From: Gemmobacter sp.
GTDB taxonomy: Bacteria; Pseudomonadota; Alphaproteobacteria; Rhodobacterales; Rhodobacteraceae
Assembly (NCBI GenBank): GCA_003509785.1
Contig: DOMY01000121.1
Span: forward strand, 12,186 to 17,675
Length of the DNA stretch: 5,490 bases
Direction of reading: 5' to 3'
In this document: one piece after another, positions 1-4,904 of the stretch
Layout: each line of letters starts with the position of its first letter
Position numbering within the stretch: position 1 is the first letter of the stretch
Made by a program: the position numbers and the translations under genes
Notes under the pieces: model-generated
What the model was told of the DNA's origin: nothing
Databases searched by the model: none
Seen by the model: only the letters and a program-made list of their open reading frames with translations

Positions 1-179
1 AACTTTCGAACATCTTCAAAAAATTCCGCAACGACGAATCCGGCGCTGTGACCGTTGACTGGGTCGTGCTGACCGCAGCCATCGTTGGCCTGGGCATCGT
101 CGTGCTGCAGACCGTTGGTGGCAGCGTGGAATCGACCGCCGACGCGATCGCCGCCGAAATCGACGCCTCGGCTCCGTGA
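1..179 (+). CDS. flp: Flp-type (class IVb/IVc) pilin, 5' end cut by the window
   Basis: This is the major pilin subunit of a Tad/Flp pilus, made as a prepilin in the inner membrane, cut by a prepilin peptidase and polymerised into the fibre. The reading frame has its first whole codon at base 3 and stops with TGA at 177-179, giving 58 visible residues; the start codon and perhaps one to a few residues lie outside the window. The visible part has a short basic leader (IFKKFRNDESG), a cleavage-type junction GAVTVDW with the glycine at visible residue 14, then a hydrophobic stretch of about 24 residues (VVLTAAIVGLGIVVL) and a short polar tail rich in Ala, Glu and Asp. Cleavage after Gly14 would give a 44-residue mature pilin, normal for Flp. 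Most Flp pilins have Glu-Tyr at mature positions 5-6; here they are Asp-Trp, a variant I associate with Rhodobacterales. A minor pilin or pseudopilin role is possible but less likely for the gene next to cpaB. Confidence 0.85.
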   Translation, partial: LSNIFKKFRNDESGAVTVDWVVLTAAIVGLGIVVLQTVGGSVESTADAIAAEIDASAP

Positions 180-186
180 TCTGGCG

Positions 187-207
187 CGGCCCAGCCCGGG
201 CCGTTCT
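187..207 (+). terminator. Possible weak terminator or attenuator after the pilin gene
   Basis: Eight bases after the pilin stop codon, CGGCCC (187-192) pairs perfectly with GGGCCG (198-203) around a five-base loop AGCCC. The stem is followed only by TTCT, so the U-tract is poor. A GC-only stem with a weak tail fits partial termination that would keep pilin mRNA above cpaB mRNA, and could also protect the pilin mRNA 3' end. In this GC-rich DNA such a stem could also arise by chance. The rest of the 180-307 gap shows no clear promoter; it ends in the cpaB ribosome binding site. Confidence 0.35.
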
Positions 208-307
208 GATAAAAGCAGGCTGCGGTCTCATCCGGGGCCGTGGCCTTCTGCCATATCGTCCGGCGCGCGGGGTGCGGGCCGGGATGTGACTGCGGGAGTG
301 CGACGCC

Positions 308-1168
308 ATGCGAACTGTGTTTATCGGAGTGCTTGCCCTTGGCCTGGCACTGGCCGGATTTGCGGTGCATATGGCCCAGAAATACATCGGCCAGACCCAG
401 GCGCAGCTGAAGAAGGAACAGCAGCTGCGGGTGAAGACCGGGCCGCTGGTGCAGGTTTATGCGGTGAACAAGCCGCTGAACTATGGCGATCCTCTGACCG
501 CCGCCGATGTGCAGCTGGTCTATGTGCAGGAAAGCGCCCTGCCCGAAGGCGTGTTCCGCAGCGAGGAAGAGCTGTTCCCCAACAAGGGCGAAAAGCCGCG
601 CTTCGTGCTGCGGCAGATCGAGAAATTCGAGACGGTGCTGGCCGTCAAGGTCACCGAACCGGGCGAGGCCGCGGGCCTGACCGGGATGCTGGCCGAGGGG
701 GAGCGGGCCTTTACCATCCGCTTTGATGATACATCGGGCGCCTCGCGCTATCTGCAGCCGGGCAACCGGGTGGATGTCTACTGGACCGGGCGGATGCAGG
801 ATGGGCAGGAAATGACCCAGCTGATCGAAACGACGCTGGCCATCATCGCGGTGGATCGTCCGGCATCGAAAGACAAGGAAAAGGCAGCCGACAGTTTTGC
901 GGTGCCGCGGGCGATGACCGTTGCCGCCACGCCGGAACAGGTGGCGCGTCTGGCCCAGGCGCAGGCGACCGGGCAGCTTTCGGTCTCGCTGGTGGCCCAG
1001 AACGACGGCACCCCCAGCACCGAACGCCGCCGGATCGAAGTTGACGCCAATACGCTGCTGGGGATCGAACAGCAGGTGCAGGCGCCGGTCGTGATGAACA
1101 AGGTCTGCACGGTGCGCACCCGCAAGGGCGCCGAGGTGATCGAGATGCCGATCCCCTGCACCAACTGA
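308..1168 (+). CDS. cpaB: Flp pilus assembly protein CpaB (RcpC)
   Basis: CpaB/RcpC is a periplasmic, inner-membrane-anchored part of the Tad machine, thought to work with the secretin during pilus export. The 286-residue product is of normal family length. It has an N-terminal hydrophobic anchor (about residues 4-22). A SAF-like domain follows at about 46-115 (VYAVNKPLNYGDPLTAADV, then SALPEGVF). The CpaB/RcpC core domain lies at about 125-235, with the typical GERAFTIRFDDTSGASRYLQ and the following PGNRVDVYW. The C-terminus holds two cysteines, C267 and C284, which could form a disulfide in the periplasm. The start at 308 is supported by GGGAG at 294-298, nine bases upstream; another open frame over the same bases (85-726) lacks family features and is a shadow. 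The gene follows the pilin by 128 bases and is closed by a strong terminator, so it probably shares a transcript with the pilin and not with cpaC. Confidence 0.94.
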   Translation: MRTVFIGVLALGLALAGFAVHMAQKYIGQTQAQLKKEQQLRVKTGPLVQVYAVNKPLNYGDPLTAADVQLVYVQESALPEGVFRSEEELFPNKGEKPRFVLRQIEKFETVLAVKVTEPGEAAGLTGMLAEGERAFTIRFDDTSGASRYLQPGNRVDVYWTGRMQDGQEMTQLIETTLAIIAVDRPASKDKEKAADSFAVPRAMTVAATPEQVARLAQAQATGQLSVSLVAQNDGTPSTERRRIEVDANTLLGIEQQVQAPVVMNKVCTVRTRKGAEVIEMPIPCTN

Positions 1169-1197
1169 TCCGGGCGTGATCTGGGAGCGCGCGATCT

Positions 1198-1218
1198 GGG
1201 GCCTGCGGGCCCCTTTTT
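1198..1218 (+). terminator. Rho-independent terminator after cpaB
   Basis: GGGGCC (1198-1203) pairs perfectly with GGCCCC (1208-1213) around the four-base loop TGCG, and TTTTT follows at once (1214-1218). It starts 30 bases after the cpaB stop codon. This is a textbook intrinsic terminator on the + strand and separates pilin-cpaB from cpaC onward. An 8-base direct repeat GATCTGGG (1178-1185 and 1193-1200) overlaps its left arm, probably by chance. Confidence 0.87.
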
Positions 1219-1224
1219 CGCTAG

Positions 1225-1270
1225 ACCTTGTTTGCGGGTCGGAAAATAGGCCAAGATCGGCCGACAAGGT
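1225..1270. repeat. Widely spaced inverted repeat in the cpaC upstream region
   Basis: ACCTTGT (1225-1231) is the exact reverse complement of ACAAGGT (1264-1270), with a 32-base spacer that includes the small palindrome TCGGCCGA (1257-1264, overlapping the right arm by one base). Outward pairing can continue by G-T and A-T. It could be part of a folded leader or a binding site for a dimeric regulator. Seven-base arms at this distance are only weakly above chance, so the call is tentative. Confidence 0.22.
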
Positions 1271-1285
1271 TTTGATTCTTGCATA

Positions 1286-1316
1286 AAAATGCCAATTCCG
1301 GCATTTTGGTTGGCAT
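1286..1316. promoter_or_regulatory. Nested inverted repeats upstream of cpaC, candidate operator or promoter region
   Basis: Two overlapping dyads lie 51-81 bases before the cpaC start. AAAATGCC (1286-1293) and GGCATTTT (1300-1307) are perfect 8-base arms around AATTCC. ATGCCAA (1289-1295) and TTGGCAT (1310-1316) are perfect 7-base arms around a 14-base spacer. The region is clearly richer in A+T than the flanking genes and follows a terminator, so a promoter for cpaC should lie here. The best -10-like string is CATAAC (1314-1319), but no good -35 sits at the right distance, so I do not name promoter elements. The same TGCCAA/TTGGCA half-sites recur as a compact palindrome before cpaE at 3406-3421. 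Confidence 0.5.
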
Positions 1317-1366
1317 AACGGGCGGTCACAGACCCGGATCGAGGCGAAATCGGAGAGGCAGGCCAC

Positions 1367-2758
1367 ATGCGTGTGCGGAAGTGGATGGTCGCTGGGGCGT
1401 TTGGCCTTGCGTTCTGCGCCCTGGGCGCCGGACCGGGTGCGGCGCAAAGCCTGCGGGTCATGGAAGGTGCGGCCACCGCGCCGCTGAACGTGCCGATGAA
1501 CCGCGCCGTTGTGGTGGAAAGTGACGTGCCCTTTGCCGAGCTTTCGATTGCCAACCCCGGTATCGCCGATATCTCGACGCTTTCCGACAGGTCGATCTAT
1601 GTGCTGGGCAAGGCACCGGGCCGCACCACGCTGACCCTGCTGGGCGGCGATGGCAGCCTGATTGCCAATGTCGAAGTGCAGGTGGCCCCCGATGTGGCCG
1701 AGTTCAAGGAACGGCTGCGCCAGATCCTGCCCGGCGAAACCATCGAGGTGCGCACGGCCAATGACGGGATCGTGCTGTCGGGCACTGTCAGTTCGACCGC
1801 CAAGCTGGATCGCGCGCTGGATCTGGCCGAACGCTATGCCCCCGAGCGGGTTTCCAATCTGATGAGCGTGGGCGGCACGCAGCAGGTGATGCTGAAAGTC
1901 CGCTTTGCAGAAATGCAGCGGTCTGTCGCCAAGGATATTTCTTCGTCGCTGGCTATTTCGGGCGGCAACAGCGTCGGGATCAATGCCGAGACCGGCACCT
2001 GGCTGAGCGGCGACAACGGGCTGAGCAATTCGACCATTGCCGCGCGCAACGGGGTGCAGGGCGCCATGGCGCTGGGGTTCACCGCCGGATCGCTGCAGTT
2101 CGGCGTGCTGCTGGAGGCGCTGGAATCCAAGGGCGTGGTGCGCACCCTGGCAGAGCCGAACCTGACCGCGCTTTCGGGGCAGGAGGCCAAATTCCTGGCG
2201 GGGGGCGAATATCCCATCCCGGTGGCCGATAATGACGGCATCACCATCGAATACAAACCCTTCGGGGTAGAGCTGAACTTCACCCCTGTGGTGGTGGATG
2301 GCGATATCATCAACCTGACGATCAACGCCGCTGTTTCGTCGATCGACAGCAGCATCAGCATCCAGACCGAAGGCATCAACGTGAATGCCATCCAGCGCCG
2401 CGAAACCTCGACCACCGTGGAAATGCGGGATGGCGAGAGCTTTGCGATTGCGGGCCTGCTGCAGGATGATTTTCAGGACATGACCAGCCAGGTGCCGTGG
2501 CTGGGCGATATTCCGGTGCTGGGGGCGCTGTTCCGCAGCGCCGATTTCCAGCGCGACCAGTCAGAGCTTGTCATCATCGTGACCCCGCATCTGGTGACGC
2601 CGACCCGCGGCCGGGCGCTGGCCCTGCCGACCGACCGGGTGCGCATCCCCACCGAAAAGGAGCTGTTCCTGTTCGGCAAGGTCGAGGGGGGCAGCGGCCC
2701 GGCAGGCGAGGTGGCGCGGCAGGATTTCAACGGCTCTTACGGCTATGTGATGGAATGA
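1367..2758 (+). CDS. cpaC: Tad/Flp pilus outer-membrane secretin CpaC (RcpA)
   Basis: CpaC forms the outer-membrane ring through which the Flp pilus leaves the cell. The 463-residue product has a signal peptide (basic MRVRK, hydrophobic core, likely cleavage near AGPGAAQ at residues 21-27). An N-terminal pilus/secretin domain follows at about 34-107 (PFAELSIANPGIADISTLSD). A BON-like domain lies at about 110-170, where the strand GIVLSGTVSS is diagnostic. The secretin core spans about 172-411, with GGEYPIPV (279-286), the signature VPWLGDIPVLGALFRS (376-391) and the closing strand ELVIIVTPHLV (400-410). A 52-residue tail ends in FNGSYGYVME and may be a docking tail for a pilotin-like partner, which is inference. 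GGAGAGG at 1352-1358, eight bases upstream, supports the start. The gene follows a terminator and its own AT-richer leader, and its stop overlaps the start of the next gene by four bases, so the two are translationally coupled. Confidence 0.96.
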   Translation: MRVRKWMVAGAFGLAFCALGAGPGAAQSLRVMEGAATAPLNVPMNRAVVVESDVPFAELSIANPGIADISTLSDRSIYVLGKAPGRTTLTLLGGDGSLIANVEVQVAPDVAEFKERLRQILPGETIEVRTANDGIVLSGTVSSTAKLDRALDLAERYAPERVSNLMSVGGTQQVMLKVRFAEMQRSVAKDISSSLAISGGNSVGINAETGTWLSGDNGLSNSTIAARNGVQGAMALGFTAGSLQFGVLLEALESKGVVRTLAEPNLTALSGQEAKFLAGGEYPIPVADNDGITIEYKPFGVELNFTPVVVDGDIINLTINAAVSSIDSSISIQTEGINVNAIQRRETSTTVEMRDGESFAIAGLLQDDFQDMTSQVPWLGDIPVLGALFRSADFQRDQSELVIIVTPHLVTPTRGRALALPTDRVRIPTEKELFLFGKVEGGSGPAGEVARQDFNGSYGYVME

Positions 2759-3405
2759 CGGCGATGCGGCGCACCCTGCCCCTTTTTCTGGTGACGGCGC
2801 TTGCGCTGTCGGCCTGCACTGATGCAAACCGGGAGCTGGGCGCCGGGATGGACCATGGCACCTTCGGCAATGCCACGATGAACAATACGCTGGTGCAATC
2901 TGGCCAGATGGATGTGCGCGAGGCGCTTGGCCGCCGGTTTGCCGCCGATGTGCCCAGCACCATCACCTTTCCGTTCAATTCGGCACAGCTGACCACCGAG
3001 GCGCGCCGCGCGCTGGATCATCAGGCCAATTGGATGCGCCAGTTCCCCGAACTGCGCTTTTCGGTTTATGGCCATACCGATCTGGTGGGATCGGATGCCT
3101 ATAACCGCGCCCTGGGCAAACGCCGGGCGCAGGCGGTGGTGGGCTATCTGGCGAGTCGCGGGGTTTCGACCACGCGGCTGGAGGCGCTTGTTTCCTATGG
3201 CGAAACGCGGCCGGTGATCGTGACGCTGGCCCCCGAACAGCGCAACCGCCGCACGGTGACCGAGGTTTCGGGCTTTGCCCAGGGGTCGCAGGCGCCGCTG
3301 AATGGCAAGTATGCTGCTGTGATCTGGCGCGAATACATCACCCTGGCCGAACGCCGCCATCCGGCCAACAAGGTGGTGGAACAGGTTCTGATCCCCGGAG
3401 AGTGA
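2755..3405 (+). CDS. OmpA-family lipoprotein in the CpaD position of the tad locus
   Basis: This is a 216-residue lipoprotein with a peptidoglycan-binding OmpA C-terminal domain. The signal (MTAMRRTLPLFLVTALALSAC) ends in the lipobox LSAC with the lipidated Cys at residue 21. Thr follows at +2, so there is no Asp retention signal and outer-membrane sorting is expected. The OmpA-like domain covers about 66-172: ITFPFNSAQLT, then GHTDLVGSDAYNRALGKRRA and EQRNRRTV. Asp109 and Arg124 match the pair that holds diaminopimelate in E. coli OmpA (D271, R286). A tail of about 45 residues (GKYAAVIWREYITLAERRHP region) is outside the domain. The start at 2755 gives an ATGA overlap with cpaC; ATG at 2764 is an alternative, since GGA at 2752-2754 sits nine bases before it. 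The same frame is open upstream from 2497 but is only a shadow of cpaC. Caulobacter has cpaD here; this product may do the same job of supporting or piloting the secretin, which is inference. Confidence 0.9.
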   Translation: MTAMRRTLPLFLVTALALSACTDANRELGAGMDHGTFGNATMNNTLVQSGQMDVREALGRRFAADVPSTITFPFNSAQLTTEARRALDHQANWMRQFPELRFSVYGHTDLVGSDAYNRALGKRRAQAVVGYLASRGVSTTRLEALVSYGETRPVIVTLAPEQRNRRTVTEVSGFAQGSQAPLNGKYAAVIWREYITLAERRHPANKVVEQVLIPGE

Positions 3406-3421
3406 GTGCCAATTTTGGCAC
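3406..3421. promoter_or_regulatory. Perfect GTGCCAA-TT-TTGGCAC palindrome after the lipoprotein stop codon
   Basis: Seven-base arms GTGCCAA (3406-3412) and TTGGCAC (3415-3421) are separated by TT and begin with the first base after the TGA stop. In RNA this could fold as a short GTGCC/GGCAC stem with a six-base loop, but only scattered T residues follow (GTCGTTTCCATTTC), so it is a poor intrinsic terminator. The core TGCCAA/TTGGCA is shared with the dyad upstream of cpaC (1289-1316), which favours a protein-binding site. No regulator can be named from the sequence. Confidence 0.45.
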
Positions 3422-3595
3422 CACGTCGTTTCCATTTCAGAAAAAAGCCCAGATGCCGGAGGTTTAAGCCGCAATATCGCCAAGTTTGCCGGGCAATTTC
3501 AGATCAACCGAACCAACCGTGCGGAGAATCCGCGAAGGCAGGATGATGGCCGGCATTACCGGCGCACGCCCGCCGCAAAGGAAGGATCTGAGGCA
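3422..3595 (+). other. Long, possibly structured leader upstream of cpaE
   Basis: No gene is seen in this gap; the only short reading frames are trivial. It holds an A-rich patch (AAAAAAG near 3441), a small perfect hairpin GCGGA-GAA-TCCGC (3521-3533) and a second hairpin GCCGG-CATTA-CCGGC (3549-3563). CAACCG is repeated directly at 3505-3510 and 3514-3519. The ribosome binding site for cpaE is most likely AAGGA at 3582-3586, nine bases before ATG; GAGG at 3590-3593 is too close. With the palindrome at 3406-3421 the gap totals 190 bases, long for a tad operon whose other junctions here are a 4-base overlap and 37 bases. A separate promoter or a regulated leader is plausible, but no convincing -35/-10 pair was found. 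Confidence 0.4.
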
Positions 3596-4867
3596 ATGAC
3601 GAGTGTGGCAAATATTCAGCCGGAGCCGGCCCCTATCCTGGCCTGCACCATTTCCCGTGACGTCCAGAATTTCGAACTGCTGATCGAAGACATGGAGCAG
3701 GAGCTGGGCGAGAACTGGGGCGATCTGTCCTTTGAAGATGCGCTGCTGTTTCTGGGCCAGCCCGATGCGGCCACGCTGCAGTTTATTGCCGTGGCGGTGG
3801 ACAATCACGACGAAGCCGACCTGACCCGCATCAGCGACATCATCCGCACGGCCAAGGATCGCCATCTGCGGGTGGTGCTGATCGCCAATCAGGTGAGCCC
3901 GGTGGCCCTGCATCAGCTGCTGCGGCTGGGCGCCGATGATTTCGTGCCCTATCCGCTGCCGGACGGGGCGCTGCACGAGGCGATTGGCCGGTTCCGCAAG
4001 GCCGGGACAGAGGCGCCGGTTCCGGCGACCCCCGAAGCCGCGCTGCCCGAACCCGTGCAGACCCCGGCCTTCAAGGCCAAGGGCGACCGGGATGGCGTGC
4101 TGCTGCCGGTGCATGGGCTGGCCGGTGGCGTGGGCGCATCGACCTTTGCCGCCAATCTGGCCTGGGAGCTGGCCAATGCCGATCGCAACAACCCGCCCCG
4201 CGTGTGCCTGATCGACCTGGATCTGCAGTTCGGATCCATTTCCACCTATCTGGATCTGCCCCGGCGCGAGGCGGTGTTCGAGCTGCTGCAGGATACCGAA
4301 CATGCCGACAGCGACAGTTTTCTGCAGGCCATGCTGACCTTCAACGACCGGCTGCATGTGTTCACCGCCCCGGCGGACATGCTGCCGCTGGATCTGATCG
4401 GGCCGGATGATGTGACCCGGATCCTGGGGATGGCGCAGGCGAATTTCGATTTCGTCGTGGTCGACATGCCCAAGACCATCGTGGCCTGGACGGAAACGGT
4501 GTTGAGCCGGGCGCATGTGTATTTCGCGCTGATGGAGCTGGATCTGCGGTCGGCGCAGAACGTGCTGCGGCTGGTGCGGGCGCTGAAGGCCGAATCGCTG
4601 CCCTATGAACGGCTGCGCTATGTGCTGAACCGGGCGCCGCGCTTTACCGATCTGGGCGCGAAAAGCCGGGTGAAGCGGATGGCCGAAAGTCTGGATATCA
4701 CCATCGAGGTGCAGCTGCCCGATGGCGGATCGCAGGTTACGCAGGCCAATGACCACGGGCTGCCGATTTCGGAAACGGCGGGCAAGAACCCGCTGCGCAA
4801 GGAAATCGCCAAGCTGGCAAAATCTCTGTTCGACGTGAACCGCGCGGCCGAGGCTGCGAAGGGCTGA
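3596..4867 (+). CDS. cpaE: Tad pilus localisation protein CpaE (TadZ), pseudo-receiver plus MinD/ParA-like domain
   Basis: CpaE/TadZ sits at the cytoplasmic face of the inner membrane and marks where the Tad pilus machine is built. The 423-residue product has an N-terminal receiver-like domain to about 137. Its end (VVLIANQV, then LLRLGADDFVPYPLP) looks like the last half of a response-regulator fold, but no phosphorylatable Asp in a usual context is visible. A Pro/Ala linker (about 138-160) leads to a MinD/ParA-like domain. The P-loop reads GLAGGVGAST (174-183), so both lysines of the usual KGGxGKST deviant Walker A motif are Ala (A176, A181). A' is LIDLDLQFG (205-213) and Walker B is FVVVDMP (286-292). 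Loss of P-loop lysines is known in the CpaE/TadZ family and argues for weak or no ATP hydrolysis while nucleotide binding may remain. AAGGA nine bases upstream supports the start. It is followed by cpaF after 37 bases, so these two are probably co-transcribed. Confidence 0.94.
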   Translation: MTSVANIQPEPAPILACTISRDVQNFELLIEDMEQELGENWGDLSFEDALLFLGQPDAATLQFIAVAVDNHDEADLTRISDIIRTAKDRHLRVVLIANQVSPVALHQLLRLGADDFVPYPLPDGALHEAIGRFRKAGTEAPVPATPEAALPEPVQTPAFKAKGDRDGVLLPVHGLAGGVGASTFAANLAWELANADRNNPPRVCLIDLDLQFGSISTYLDLPRREAVFELLQDTEHADSDSFLQAMLTFNDRLHVFTAPADMLPLDLIGPDDVTRILGMAQANFDFVVVDMPKTIVAWTETVLSRAHVYFALMELDLRSAQNVLRLVRALKAESLPYERLRYVLNRAPRFTDLGAKSRVKRMAESLDITIEVQLPDGGSQVTQANDHGLPISETAGKNPLRKEIAKLAKSLFDVNRAAEAAKG

Positions 4868-4904
4868 CCGGCACGGCCATGGCCGGGCTGCAGAAGGTGT
4901 GACG

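Noticed and set aside
1272..1316. Sigma-54 type -24/-12 promoter built on TTGGCAT
   Set aside because: On the + strand no GC falls 12 bases after the GG of TGGCAT. On the - strand TGGCATTTTTATGCA has the GG-GC distance one base short and points toward cpaB. The TGGCAC at 3416-3421 also lacks the downstream GC.
778..1554. A 258-codon minus-strand frame spanning the cpaB-cpaC gap
   Set aside because: It crosses a terminator and both genes, shows no recognisable domain and is low-complexity Ser/Arg/Ala; antisense shadow.
2497..2754. N-terminal extension of the OmpA-like protein back to an ATG at 2497
   Set aside because: These bases are the end of cpaC in another frame. The lipoprotein signal begins at 2755 or 2764, and an extension would bury the lipobox in the middle of the protein.
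3461..3478. CtrA-like TTAA site before cpaE
   Set aside because: Only one TTAA half-site (in GGTTTAAGCC) is present; the second half seven bases later is not TTAA.
3434..3503. ATTTCAGA repeated at 3434-3441 and 3496-3503
   Set aside because: A single 8-base direct repeat in a 190-base gap is reasonably likely by chance, and no third copy or symmetry is present.
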